Shown: piece by piece, positions 1 through 9,954 of the stretch
Layout: each line of letters begins with the position of its first letter
Numbering within the stretch: the first letter of the stretch is position 1
Assembly: GCF_001312865.1 (NCBI RefSeq)
Contig: NZ_BBER01000001.1
Coordinates: 1 to 64,000 of the forward strand
From: Lacticaseibacillus thailandensis DSM 22698 = JCM 13996
GTDB taxonomy: Bacteria > Bacillota > Bacilli > Lactobacillales > Lactobacillaceae
Direction: 5' to 3'
DNA: 64,000 bases
Made by a program: the position numbers and the translations under genes
The notes under the pieces: model-generated
Database searches by the model: none
What the model was told of the DNA's origin: nothing
What the model saw: only the letters and a program-made list of their open reading frames with translations

Positions 1-7
1 ATATTAT

Positions 8-80
8 TCCGGTTTAGCTCAGTTGGTAGAGCGCCTGACTGTTAATCAGGGTGTCGTCGGTCCGAGTCCGACAACCGGAG
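8..80 (+). tRNA. tRNA-Asn(GUU)
   Basis: Complete cloverleaf: acceptor stem 8-14 pairs with 73-79, discriminator G80. The anticodon loop at 39-45 reads CTGTTAA, giving anticodon GTT. The T-loop at 61-67 is TCCGAGT, so position 55 is C instead of the near-invariant T. It heads a short tRNA pair with tRNA-Ser. Confidence 0.97.
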
Positions 81-101
81 TTTTTTTATTGTTTTAGCCT
101 T

Positions 102-191
102 GGAGAGTTGTCCGAGTGGCTGAAGGAGCATGCTTGGAAAGCATGTATACGGGTTTTGCCTGTATCAAGGGTTCGAATCCCTTACTCTCCG
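102..191 (+). tRNA. tRNA-Ser(GGA)
   Basis: Class II tRNA of 90 nt with a long variable arm. Acceptor GGAGAGT at 102-108 pairs with ACTCTCC at 184-190, discriminator G191. The anticodon loop gives GGA, and the T-loop (TTCGAAT) is canonical. It lies 21 nt after tRNA-Asn and is probably co-transcribed. Confidence 0.97.
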
Positions 192-223
192 TAGTGATTC
201 ATGAGTTTCACAGGTTCATTGAG

Positions 224-250
224 GCATCGCTACTGGCGGTGCTTTTTTTT
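224..250 (+). terminator. Rho-independent terminator of the tRNA-Asn/Ser unit
   Basis: GCATCGC (224-230) and GCGGTGC (236-242) form a 7-bp stem with one G-U pair and a 5-nt loop, followed by eight T. Confidence 0.85.
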
Positions 251-700
251 GTGCCCAGAGTGCAATAAAAATGATTTTCAGGGAGGGGTAGGATTAGTGC
301 CAAATCTGTCTTTGCTGCGAGCGTCCCCCCCTAGATATATTAGTTAAACTAGCTGATTATTCTGGTGCGGCCAGTATGACGTGGGTTTCACGCTTTTTTT
401 GGTATTATCGTAGCCACGGCCGCGGCCATACGCGCCGACAATTTACAGAGGAAGTGGGATCCAACATATTGGTTGCGTTTCTTTGAAAAGTTCTAGATGG
501 ACAATAAAGCGTTTGAGGTACTACATACCGGTAATCGGGGTCCAACCGCACCTCCCCCAACGTCTAAGGTCGATTGAATCCGCTGTGTCACTATGTGGGG
601 ATGACTACTTACCATTAGTGCCAAAGTGGGGCTAGACAATGGCCAATTATTTGTAACGTTGTGTGCATGCTAACTGAGTTTCAACACCAATAACATGGCC
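251..700. other. Long non-coding stretch, no gene seen
   Basis: About 450 bp between the tRNA terminator and the terminator of the converging membrane-protein gene. I see no convincing reading frame with a ribosome binding site, no tRNA-like fold and no obvious repeat. Confidence 0.5.
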
Positions 701-751
701 AAAAAGCGCCCCGCAACTGTTGACCTCACGGCCGCTCCAGCTGCGGGGCGC
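701..751 (-). terminator. Terminator of the membrane-protein gene
   Basis: A perfect 10-bp stem, GCGCCCCGCA (706-715) with TGCGGGGCGC (742-751), is followed on the minus strand by five T (701-705). It lies just downstream of the minus-strand gene ending at 787. Confidence 0.85.
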
Positions 752-786
752 GTAATTAATTTTGATGGAGTACTAGTGCTTGTGGT

Positions 787-1434
787 TTAACCGTGGATAA
801 AGGAGACCGTCATGAGAATACTGGTCAGCCACGCTGCGCCTAACCAGTAGGCAGACCACCAGTCACGCCGACGCCGCAGTGGGGCGAGCGACAGCACCAT
901 GATTGCGACCACAACGATAATGGTCAGTTGCTGCATGATAAAGCCGGCAATACAAAGTGCAAATACGACGAGGCTGATTGCCCACATCGGTAAGTATTCC
1001 GACCACACCCCGATAATAAACGGGGTGAGCATGAGTACCAATGCCAGCAAGTAGGAAGACTGCAGTACGTGTGTATCGGCCATGGTCAACATAATTTGAG
1101 CAAAGCCGGCCAGAATGAGCAGTAGCGTGGTCCGAATTTCATGTAGCATTGCCTGGGTGCTAATAATGTAACTTACGGCCAGCAAGGCTAACGTTAACGG
1201 CAAGAGGAGCCACTGGTCAAATGCACCCACCACGGCGGGAACAATGCCGATAAGTGCCATCCACCCAGCGTGCCAGTCGAGCTGGATAGCCGCCAGTAGG
1301 CAGGCGACGATCACTAGTGCGACTAGCTGGAACGACCAGACAAAGCCGCCCGTGCCACCGGCGAGGATGGGGTAGGTAATGGCCAGTCCGGCCAGGGTGA
1401 TTGTGGATAGAATTCGATCTCGTGCTGATGGCAT
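787..1434 (-). CDS. Polytopic membrane protein of unknown function
   Basis: A 215-aa protein made almost entirely of hydrophobic segments (about six to seven predicted membrane spans) separated by very short loops, with a positively charged loop RRRRDWW near residue 185. I do not recognise the family; no catalytic motif is visible. A start six codons upstream (1452) is possible, but an AAGAAGG ribosome binding site lies correctly spaced before the ATG at 1434, so I prefer the shorter form. The gene is divergent from metK and ends at its own terminator. Function cannot be inferred from context. Confidence 0.8.
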   Translation of the reverse strand: MPSARDRILSTITLAGLAITYPILAGGTGGFVWSFQLVALVIVACLLAAIQLDWHAGWMALIGIVPAVVGAFDQWLLLPLTLALLAVSYIISTQAMLHEIRTTLLLILAGFAQIMLTMADTHVLQSSYLLALVLMLTPFIIGVWSEYLPMWAISLVVFALCIAGFIMQQLTIIVVVAIMVLSLAPLRRRRDWWSAYWLGAAWLTSILMTVSFIHG

Positions 1435-1528
1435 GGTTCTACCTTCTTTCATTCATTCTTTATGCTACCTGAAAACTACGTGGTAGGCAAAAACTTTGTG
1501 GCGGGCCACCGTTATATGGTAGGATAGA

Positions 1529-1598
1529 TTGTTGCAAAGAATTCCCGATAGGGCCACAGGCGTGGGTTTGCCTTGTAACCGAAAACTTTTAGGGGGAA
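1529..1598 (+). promoter_or_regulatory. SMK box (SAM-III) riboswitch controlling metK translation
   Basis: The segment before metK has the SMK-box hallmarks: GTTGCAAAG (1531-1539) facing CCTTGTAAC (1571-1579), a TCCC block near 1542-1547, and the ribosome binding site AGGGGG (1591-1596) able to pair with TCCC. In this known class, SAM binding sequesters the Shine-Dalgarno sequence and represses metK. Recognition is from sequence and from its position immediately upstream of metK in a lactobacillus. Confidence 0.9.
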
Positions 1599-1605
1599 AA
1601 TTTTT

Positions 1606-2763
1606 ATGTCGGAAAAACGTTTATTTACATCCGAGTCCGTTTCTGAGGGGCACCCGGATAAAATTGCTGACCAAATCAGTGATGCCATTCTCGATGCGCT
1701 GTTGACCAAGGACCCGGACGCCCGAGCCGCGGTAGAAACCAGCGTGACCACCGGTTTGGTGCTCGTATTTGGGGAAGTTTCAACCAATGCATACGTTGAC
1801 ATCCAGGGCGTTGTCCGGGACACGATCCGTCGTATTGGCTACACCCGCGAGAGCGGCTTTGATCCGGACTCTGTGGCCGTATTGGTAGCATTGGATGAAC
1901 AGTCACCTGACATTGCGCAGGGTGTGAACGAATCGCTGGAGGAACGTGAAGGCGATGCTGACCCGCTGGACCAAATTGGTGCCGGTGATCAGGGGATGAT
2001 GTTTGGTTACGCCATTGATGAAACTCCTGAGTACATGCCGCTACCAGCGGTTTTGGCTCACGGTTTAATGCGTAAAATTGCCGCGTTGCGTCACGAAGGT
2101 GTCATCAAGTACTTGCGGCCGGATGCTAAGGCTCAGGTGACCGTTGAATACGGTGAGGACGGCAAACCGTTGCGTGTGGACACTGTGGTGGTGTCAACGC
2201 AGCACGATCCGGATGCCACGTTAGCCCAGATTCGGGCTGACGTCGAAGAGCAGGTAATTCGCGCGGTCATTCCGGCAAACTTACTTGATGATCAAACCAA
2301 GATTTACGTGAACCCGACAGGCCGCTTTGTTTTGGGTGGCCCCGCGGCGGACGCTGGTCTGACTGGGCGCAAAATTATTGTCGATACGTACGGTAGTTTT
2401 GCTCGCCACGGTGGTGGTGCCTTCTCCGGTAAGGATGCCACTAAGGTGGACCGGTCCGCTAGTTATGCGGCACGGTACATCGCGAAAAACTTGGTTGCAG
2501 CGGGGTTGGCCAGCACTTTGGAAGTGCAGTTAGCTTATGCAATTGGGGTGGCCAAGCCGGTGTCGATTTCGGTCAACACCTTTGGTACAAACAAGATTCC
2601 TGAAAGCAAAATTGTGGAAGCAATTCGGAACAATTTCGATCTGCGTCCAGCCGGGATTATCCAGATGTTGGATTTGAAGCGGCCAATATACGAACAGACG
2701 GCGGCATATGGTCACTTTGGCCGCACGGACATCGATTTACCTTGGGAACACTTGGACAAGTAG
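1606..2763 (+). CDS. metK: S-adenosylmethionine synthetase
   Basis: Makes S-adenosylmethionine from methionine and ATP in the cytoplasm, feeding all methyl transfer and polyamine chemistry. The 385-aa length matches the family. Visible motifs are GHPDK at residues 15-19 (ATP/Mg binding), GAGDQG at 125-130 and the P-loop-like GGGAFSGKD at 269-277. The start is set by the strong AGGGGG site, which is also the regulated element of the SMK riboswitch in the leader, so product feedback acts on translation. It is monocistronic, followed by a GC-rich hairpin and T-run. The reading frame is intact. Confidence 0.98.
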   Translation: MSEKRLFTSESVSEGHPDKIADQISDAILDALLTKDPDARAAVETSVTTGLVLVFGEVSTNAYVDIQGVVRDTIRRIGYTRESGFDPDSVAVLVALDEQSPDIAQGVNESLEEREGDADPLDQIGAGDQGMMFGYAIDETPEYMPLPAVLAHGLMRKIAALRHEGVIKYLRPDAKAQVTVEYGEDGKPLRVDTVVVSTQHDPDATLAQIRADVEEQVIRAVIPANLLDDQTKIYVNPTGRFVLGGPAADAGLTGRKIIVDTYGSFARHGGGAFSGKDATKVDRSASYAARYIAKNLVAAGLASTLEVQLAYAIGVAKPVSISVNTFGTNKIPESKIVEAIRNNFDLRPAGIIQMLDLKRPIYEQTAAYGHFGRTDIDLPWEHLDK

Positions 2764-2800
2764 ATGCGTTGAAGAAGTACTTACAGTAAGGTGATCGATT

Positions 2801-2835
2801 GGCGGGGGGACATTTATTTGTCGCCCCCGTTTTTG
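2801..2835 (+). terminator. metK terminator
   Basis: A G-rich block (2803-2808) faces CCCCCG (2824-2829) with an internal ACA/TGT pairing and a small bulge, followed by GTTTTTG. Imperfect but plausible. Confidence 0.6.
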
Positions 2836-2837
2836 CG

Positions 2838-3092
2838 TAGGCCCTTAGCGCTTTCAGCGCTTAGGGCCTGCCACTCGGAGGGCTCGCGGAGCTAGCCCGA
2901 GAGATTGAGGCCCGATACCACTTGGCCGCCAGGCCGAGCAAAGTAATAGCCCCAGTGGGCGTACTCGCTGCTACTCGGAGGCTCCGCGTCAGCAGAGCCG
3001 AGAGACTGAGGCCCGATACCACTTGGCTGCCAGGTCGAGCAAAGTAATAGCCCAGTAGGCGTACTCGCTGCTATTCAGAGGCGCCGCGCCAA
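2838..3092. repeat. Tandem 100-bp structured repeat (two units plus a partial third)
   Basis: Units start at 2874 and 2974 and are each 100 bp; a degenerate third start lies at 3074. Each unit carries a CTCGG...CCGAG hairpin with a variable interior, then a near-invariant block GAGGCCCGATACCACTTGG, a short hairpin with a GCCA loop (CTTGGCC/GGCCGAG, or CTTGGCT/GGTCGAG in unit 2, still pairable through wobbles), then AGTAATAGCCC facing GGGCGTACT. A long inverted repeat, AGGCCCTTAGCGCT/AGCGCTTAGGGCCT with one mismatch, precedes unit 1. A related copy lies at 29187-29290. I do not recognise the family. Confidence 0.85.
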
Positions 3093-3161
3093 CCAACCTA
3101 AATCCAGTGCTTCACCAGTAGCACGAACAAATTTGATTAAATGATAGTTGAGGGATTAAAC

Positions 3162-4621
3162 ATGCATTCACAGCGTACTAACGTTCCGGTTATGACCGTG
3201 ACGGTATTTATAGCAACATTCATGGCGGCAATCGAAGGTACCATTGTCAGTACCGCCATGCCGACAATCGTCGGGTCGTTACACGGCGTCCGGTTGATGA
3301 ATTGGGTCATTGCGGTGTACCTGCTTACCAGTGCCATTGCGACGCCCGTCTACGGTAAGCTGGCCGATATGCGCGGCCGCAAACCGGTGCTGTTAGTGGG
3401 ACTGGGCATCTTTGTCGTGGGCTCACTTTTTAGTGGGTTATCCCAATCAATGATTATGCTGATTATTGCGCGGGCGATTCAGGGTGTGGGGGCTGGTGCC
3501 ATCATGCCGGTCACCTACACGATTATTGCCGATATGTATTCGCTGGCGAAACGGGCCCAAGTGCTGGGCCTGAACAGTTCTGCCTGGGGCATTGCGGCCG
3601 TTGTTGCACCCTTACTAGGTGGGTTGATTGTTGACCAATTGTCCTGGCACTGGGTTTTCATTATTAACGTGCCAATCGGGCTCATCACGATGGGGCTCAC
3701 GGCGGTGTTCCTATACGAAAAGCCGCGGACGAGTTCGTCCAGTTTGGACATTCGCGGCATTTGGTGGTTAGCGCTCGTGTTGGTCTGTGTATTGGGTGCC
3801 TGTGAGCTGTTACAAATCAGCCACGGCACGTGGTACGCCCTAGTGCTGCTTGTCGGCGCTGGGCTGAGCGTGTGGCGGTTTATCGCCGCAGAACACGTGG
3901 CGGCCGACCCGGTAATTAGTTTGCAACTATTCCGTTCCCGGACGTTTATCTCCCAAAACATCATTGCGGCCCTAATTTCTGGCGTGGTAATGGGCCACGA
4001 AGTCTACATTCCGATGTGGATGCAGGGAATTTTGGGCATGAGTGCCACTTTTGGTGGCTTTGCCGTCACTCCCAGCAGTATTTTATGGGTCGTGGCTCAT
4101 TTGTAGCGGGTAAGATGTTGCCGCGGATGCGCGTCACCCGGGTGCTCGGCATTGCGCTGGTCGACGTGTTGGTCGGTATTGCCGCGGTACTTTGCCTGAG
4201 CATTCATACGGTGTACCCAATCTTTCTGGGCGTGTCGGCTGTGCTCGGCTTTGGCTTTGGTATTATTATTACCAGCACGACGGTGGAGTCCCAAAACGTG
4301 GTTGGCCCTGACCAAATCGGGATGGCGACCAGTTTCAACACGCTCAGCCGCACGCTGGGACAGACGCTGATGATTTCAATTTACGGCATCATCTTTAATG
4401 GGCGGATCAGCGCCGGGGTAGCTGGTCATCGTGGTTTGGACACCAACATGATGAACAAGCTGGTCAACTCACAAACGGTGCACGAATTGTCGGCCGAGGT
4501 GATTCCGCCACTGCGCGGAGTGCTCTTTAGCGCGCTGCACACGGTGTACTTGACCTGTGCCGTCGTGGTGGTACTGGCGTTAGCCGCTAACCTGCTGGGC
4601 CACCAACGCCGCCGTGCATAA
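3162..4621 (+). CDS. MFS drug:H+ antiporter, DHA2 (14-span) type, one frame break
   Basis: EmrB/QacA-type proton-driven multidrug exporter of the plasma membrane; the substrate cannot be told. Residues near 60-75 carry the MFS motif A form (GKLADMRGRKPVLL), and the antiporter motif C region includes SSAWGIAAVVAPLLGG. The reading frame breaks near 4094 (GGG read as GG); restoring one G joins ILWVV to GSFVAGK and gives 486 aa, normal for DHA2 proteins. The ATG at 3162 has GAGGGA at proper spacing, better than the ATG at 3141. The gene follows the tandem repeat block and converges with the PAP2 gene, overlapping its 3' end by 35 bp. Confidence 0.9.
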
Positions 4622-5262
4622 GGTGGCGGCGGTATCGTTGCTGTAAGCCACGCATTATTTCCCGGGCAATGATGGCGACCGCCACGCCTTCCAACACCCC
4701 GGCGAGGACGTCGCTGGCAAAGTGGACGTGCAGGTACACGCGGGTCCAAACGATGGTTGCCAGGTACAATACCCCGATGATTGCCGCCAGTGTCCGGGTT
4801 GCTGGGCGCCGGTGCCACCGCCAGATGTACATGAGCATGATAATCACGAGGGCGGCACTCGCACTTGCGTGGCCGCTGGGAAAACTCCAACCACTGGCGT
4901 GCGCGAGGGCGTGCAGTTGGGGGTCAGCAACAAAGGGGCGCGGCCGGACCACCACGCTTTGACCAGCCGGTTCAAAATGGCCGTTGCCAGTACCGCGCTT
5001 GCCAATGTCGCCGCCCACGTTGGCCGGCGCCGCCACAACATCCAGAGGGCCAAAACGATGGCCGTGATCACCATCCCACTGGCGACCCCCAGTTGGTGAT
5101 GGTGCGCGCCCAGTTCGTCCGTGTAGTGGTGGTTTGCCCGGCGAGGTGCAGCCCCCAGGTGTCAAACTGGTGGAGGTACGGTTGGTTCGTGGTGATGGCG
5201 ACCGCGATGGCGAGCATTGCGGTCATTAAGATGGTGGCTATTAGCCAGCGATGAATGCGCAT
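4587..5262 (-). CDS. PAP2-family membrane phosphatase, two frame breaks
   Basis: Type 2 phosphatidic acid phosphatase-like protein; the family removes phosphate from lipid substrates such as phosphatidate or undecaprenyl pyrophosphate. After repair, the three signature motifs appear in order: K-x6-RP (KAVVVRPRP), SGWSFPSGHAS, and R-x5-H-x3-D (RVYLHVHFASD). Breaks lie near 5077 (GGGG to GGG on the coding strand) and near 4954 (GG to G); the second hides the first motif. Repaired length is 225 aa with about six membrane spans. Start 5262 has GGAGGAAGG upstream. In lactobacilli such orphan PAP2 proteins may recycle C55-PP, but the substrate here is an inference. Confidence 0.88.
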
Positions 5263-5367
5263 GATGACCTTCCTCCGCAAAATAAATACCGTTAGTTTAG
5301 CATAGTGCTGCCGAAATGCTTGCTTGGTCGGGGGGATTTTGCTATTCTTAACACAATAATACTAAAC

Positions 5368-5585
5368 GTAGGGAAGATTATTAGCGTATGGGTTGCGTCC
5401 AGAAAGGCGGCGGTCGTTGGAAGTCGTCCGTGACCCATCCGTGAACTGACTTCCTTGGTTGCCGGCCTGAACAATGTCAGTAGGGCCGACCGGGCTGCCG
5501 TTATCCAGACAAGCGCCGGGAATTTCCGGAACTTAGGTGGTACCGCGGCTCAAAGTCGTCCTAACTTGTTTAGGGCGACTTTTTG
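5368..5585 (+). promoter_or_regulatory. T-box leader of leuS with attenuator terminator
   Basis: The T-box core AGGTGGTACCGCGG lies at 5535-5548. It is followed by a terminator made of AGTCGTCCTAA (5554-5564) and TTAGGGCGACT (5570-5580) with a T-run, ending about 40 nt before leuS. By family knowledge, uncharged tRNA stabilises the antiterminator and turns the gene on. Leucine specificity is inferred from the downstream gene; I could not place the specifier codon with confidence. Confidence 0.92.
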
Positions 5586-5622
5586 CGTTCAGGGGCATAA
5601 AACACACAGGGGGCAACACGAA

Positions 5623-8035
5623 ATGGCAGCATTTGACCATGCAGCAATTGAAAAAAAAGTGGCAAAAGTATTGGCGTGAACACGACACGTTTAAGACGGG
5701 TAAGGATCCCAAGAAGCCGAAGTATTACGTTTTGGACATGTTCCCTTACCCATCCGGACAGGGCTTGCACGTGGGTCATCCCGAAGGATACACGGCCACT
5801 GATATTATTGCCCGCATGAAGCGGATGCAAGGGTTCAACGTTTTGCACCCCATGGGCTGGGATGCCTTTGGGTTGCCAGCAGAACAGTACGCTTTGAAGA
5901 CGGGGAACCCACCTAAGGAGTTTACGGCGGCAAACATTGCCAATTTTAAGCGGCAGATTCAAAGCCTTGGTTTTTCCTACGACTGGGACCGGGAAATCAA
6001 CACGACCGACCCATCGTACTACAAGTGGACGCAGTGGATTTTCGAACAGATGTACCGGCGTGGGTTAGCCTATGAAGCCGAAGTACCAGTCAACTGGAGT
6101 CCTGATTTAGGGACCGTGGTAGCCAACGAAGAGGTCATCGACGGTAAGACTGAACGCGGCGGCTTCCCGGTTGAACGCAAGCCTATGCGGCAGTGGATGC
6201 TGAAAATCACGGCGTATGCCGACAAGTTGCTGGACGGCTTGGACGACCTCGACTGGCCGGAATCCATCAAGCAAATGCAGCGTAATTGGATCGGCCGTTC
6301 AGTTGGGGCCAGCGTTAACTTCCAGGTAGCCGGCGCCGATAAGACCTTTGAAGTCTTCACGACACGTCCGGACACCCTCTTTGGGGCGACCTACACCGTC
6401 CTGGCACCCGAGAAGGATCTGGTGCAGGAAATCACCACGCCAGAACAACGTGATGCAGTCAACGCCTACATTAAGGAAGCGGCCAGCAAGTCTGACCTCG
6501 ACCGGACCGACCTGAACAAGGATAAGACCGGTGTGTTCACCGGTGCCTACGCCATCAACCCGGTTAACGGCGCTAAGTTGCCGATCTGGATTGGGGATTA
6601 CGTGCTTGCTAGTTACGGCACGGGGGCCATCATGCTGTTCCGGCCCACGATGAGCGTGACTGGGAGTTTGCCAAGAAGTTTGACCTCCCCATCAAGCCCG
6701 TTATTGAGGGTGGCAACGTTGATGAAGCTGCCTACACTGAAGACGGCGTGCACATTAACAGTGACTTCTTGAACGGGATGGACAAAGCCACGGCGATTGA
6801 CGCCATGATCGATTGGCTCACGGAACACAAGGTGGGGGCCAAGAAGGTCAACTACAAGCTCCGTGACTGGGTCTTCTCCCGTCAGCGTTACTGGGGTGAA
6901 CCGATTCCAATTATTCATTGGGAGGATGGCGAGACCACGCTGGTTCCCGAAGAAGAATTGCCCCTGGTACTGCCAGAAGACGCCAACATTGAGCCGACTG
7001 GTTCGACGGAGGGACCACTAGCTAACCTGACTGATTGGGTCAACGTGTCGATAAGAATGGCCGCAAGGGCAAGCGCGAGACGAACACCATGCCGCAGTGG
7101 GCCGGTTCATCCTGGTACTTCCTGCGGTACATTGATCCTCGCAACGGCCGGTTGCTAGCCGACCCGGACAAGCTGAAGTACTGGATGAACGTTGACCTGT
7201 ACATTGGCGGGGCCGAACACGCCGTACTGCACCTACTGTACGCCCGTTTCTGGAACCTCTTCCTCTATGATCTGGGGGTGGTTCCAACCAAGGAACCATT
7301 CCAGAAGCTGTTCAACCAGGGGATGATTCTGGGCGACAACCACGAAAAGATGAGTAAATCTAAGGGCAATGTGGTCAACCCGGATGACGTTGTGGACCAG
7401 TATGGGGCCGACACTTTGCGCTTGTACGAAATGTTCATGGGCCCACTGGATGCCGGTATTGCTTGGAGCACCAAGGGGTTAGCTGGTGCCCACAAGTTCC
7501 TGGAGCGGGTTTACCGTACCTTCGTTGATGAGAACGGCAAGATGCGTGACCGGATCACGACCATTAACGACGGTCGCCTGACCAAGGTTTACAACCAGAC
7601 CGTCAAGAAGGTCACCGACGACTTTGCGGACCTCAAGTTCAACACCGCCATTGCGCAGATGATGGTCTTCATCAACGAGGCTAACAAGGTGGATGACCTG
7701 CCGTACGAATACGTGGAGGGCTTCGTCAAGTTGCTGGCACCGGTAGCGCCACACCTCATGGAAGAGATTTGGCAGATCCTGGGCAACGACGACACCATTA
7801 CCTACGCGGCTTGGCAACGTACGATGAAAGTGCGTTGGTGGCCGACACGGTCACGGTGGCCGTCCAGGTCAACGGTAAACTGCGGGGCCAGCTGGATGCG
7901 GCTAAGGACACGGACAAGGACCAGTTGCAACAGGATGCGTTGGCACTGGCTAACGTCCAGAAGTTCATCGCGGGCAAAACCGTTCGTAAGGTCATCGTGG
8001 TACCAAATAAGATTGTCAACATTGTGGTTGGTTAG
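5623..8035 (+). CDS. leuS: Leucyl-tRNA synthetase, four frame breaks
   Basis: Class I synthetase charging tRNA-Leu in the cytoplasm. The HIGH signature appears as [12 protein letters not shown] near residue 50 and KMSKS as [12 protein letters not shown] (nucleotides 7345-7380). The true start is the ATG at 5623 (AGGGGG upstream), coding [12 protein letters not shown]. The frame then changes at an A8 run (5651-5658; seven A expected), and single bases are missing near 6635 (ATGGCT read ATGCT), 7048 (GTGGTC read GTGTC) and 7815 (GGCC read GGC). With these repaired the gene is 804 codons, the normal size. An essential single-copy enzyme broken four times argues for sequencing error. Controlled by the T-box leader. 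Confidence 0.97.
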
Positions 8036-8050
8036 TTTGCCAGTCACGTT

Positions 8051-8080
8051 AGGGCCCCTGCCATTGTGGCGGGGGCCTTA
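8051..8080 (+). terminator. Hairpin after leuS
   Basis: GGCCCCTGCC and GGCGGGGGCC form a 10-bp GC-rich stem with an ATTGT loop but only a weak TT tail, so termination may be partial and allow read-through into the flippase gene. Confidence 0.6.
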
Positions 8081-8209
8081 CTGGGTTCATGGTGGGCTAG
8101 TGGCCCCGTTAAAAACCTGATAATCTGGTTAAAGATGCAGCCGTAAATTGCAGTCATGGTGCGATTCAACTAGAATTACTATGTTAACTACGAATAAAGA
8201 GGATTTTTA

Positions 8210-9839
8210 ATGAACGCAAAAGAAACGCAGACCACGACCTCGAGTCAGGCCAAGATGCTCCGCGGTTCCGCGTGGATGACGATTGGTAGCATCTTTTCCC
8301 GGGTGCTGGGGGCCATTTACATCATCCCGTGGTGGGCCTGGCTGGGGTCAGCAGCGTTGACCGCCAACGGTTTGTTTACTAAGGGTTACCAAATTTATGG
8401 GGTCTTTATCATTATTTCGACGGCGGGGATCCCCAGTGCCGTGGCCAAGCAAATTGCGCATTACGACGCCATGAACGAGTATGCCACCTCAATTCGGTTG
8501 TGGTGGCATGGCATGATTGCGACCGGAATCCTTGGCGTCATTTCAGCCGCGGTGCTCTGGTTGGCTGCCCCGCTGTTAGCCGCAGGGGACAGTCGCATGG
8601 TGCCGGTCTTCCACTCCCTGGCGTGGGCCATCCTGGTCATTCCCGTGTTGAGTATCATGCGGGGTTACTTCCAGGGGGTCAGCGACATGCTCCCAGTGCG
8701 ATCTCCCAGCTGGTCGAACAGTTTGTCCGGGTTATTTACATGTTGGCATCGGTGTTTTTCATCATGAAGATGGGGAACGGGGACTACGTGCTGGCGGTGA
8801 CCCACTCCACCTTTGCCGCGTTTGTTGGGGCTCTGGCCGGAATCTTGATGCTGGTAGCCATCTTTATTCGACGGTGGCCGCGAATTCACGCGCAGATGGA
8901 GCAATCAGCCAACCAGATTGACGTCTCGGTCAACCAGCTGTTGATGGACATCGCGCGCCAAGCGGTGCCGTTCATCATCATGGATTCGGCCATTAACTGG
9001 TATTACATCATTGACCAGTACACCTACAAGCCGATGTGGGGCCACCTGTTTCACTGGTCTGTCAACCACATGAACGATTTATACGCCCTGTATGCGGGTA
9101 ACGCCAACAAGTTGATCATGATCGTGGTGTCGTTGGCGTCGGCCTTAGGTATTACCGTAATTCCGCTGTTGTCGGCGGCGGTTACGCGCCACGAGATGCG
9201 CGATGTGAGTCACCAGATGACCAACGCCATTCAGCTGTTCAGCATCGTCATGATTCCCGCCTCCCTGGGGATGATGGCTATTGCCCAGCCGCTGTACGTC
9301 GTGTTTTACGGCTACAACGTGACGGGAATCCTCATGCTGGAGGTGTCCTCCCTTCTGGCGGTGGCACTGGGGCTGTACACCGTTCTGGCGGCTTTACTGC
9401 AAGGGGTGTTTCGTAACTGGTTGGCCATCGTTCTGATGTTAGTGGGAATCGTGGTCAAAGTGGTGTTACAATACCCATTTTCAGCGTGGTTCGGTGCGTA
9501 CGGGCCAATGCTCGCTTCCATGGCGGGGTTGGGCGTCAACTCCGTGCTGATGTTACGGAAGTTGTGGCAGTACTACCGGTTCAAAGTGTTCCAAACTTCG
9601 CGGCGCGTGTCGGGAATGTTGCTATTCGGGGCGATAATGTTTGCGGTTGTGCGTTTAGCCGTGTTCTTCCTAAACCACTTTATTCCCGCCGTCAGCAAGC
9701 CTGGTGCCGTAGCGGAGCTAGTGGTAGCTTGATGCTGGGCGGCGGTGTCTACGGGTACCTCGTACTGAAGACGCACTTAGCCGATATGGTTTTGGGTAGC
9801 CGCGTGGCCGGAATTCGCCGGTTGCTACACATGAAGTAA
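8210..9839 (+). CDS. Lipid II flippase-like / polysaccharide transporter (MurJ/YtgP type), two frame breaks
   Basis: MOP-superfamily membrane protein (COG2244) with about 14 spans; the close YtgP group translocates lipid II across the membrane during peptidoglycan synthesis. The N-terminal region has the typical RGSAWMTIGSIFSRVLGAIY and a GYFQG loop (MRGYFQGVSDM). Frame breaks near 8695 (before AISQLVEQFVRVIYML) and near 9708 (KPGA to SGSLMLGGG) each need one added base; repaired length is 543 aa, usual for the family. The leuS-ytgP adjacency is common in lactobacilli. Start 8210 follows AAAGAGGA. It ends at a strong bidirectional terminator shared with kup. Confidence 0.9.
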
Positions 9840-9884
9840 TTATTGTTTCATCATACTGGTGGTCCCGTTATTCGCAATCACCGA

Positions 9885-9948
9885 TAAAAAAAGCCATCGT
9901 GGCACGTCCGCCCAGTTATTCTAGGGGATGCGCCACGATGGCTTTTTG
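9885..9948. terminator. Bidirectional terminator between the flippase gene and kup
   Basis: AGCCATCGTGGC (9892-9903) pairs with GCCACGATGGCT (9932-9943), with A-run before and T-run after, so it works on both strands for these converging genes. Confidence 0.88.
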
Positions 9949-9954
9949 CGTTGC

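Noticed and set aside
2838-3092. CRISPR array
   Set aside because: Units are 100 bp with no short repeat/unique spacer alternation, and no cas genes are present.
3162-4621. MFS exporter as a genuine pseudogene
   Set aside because: Only one base in a G run is missing, both halves are otherwise conserved, and the same error type affects essential genes in this record.
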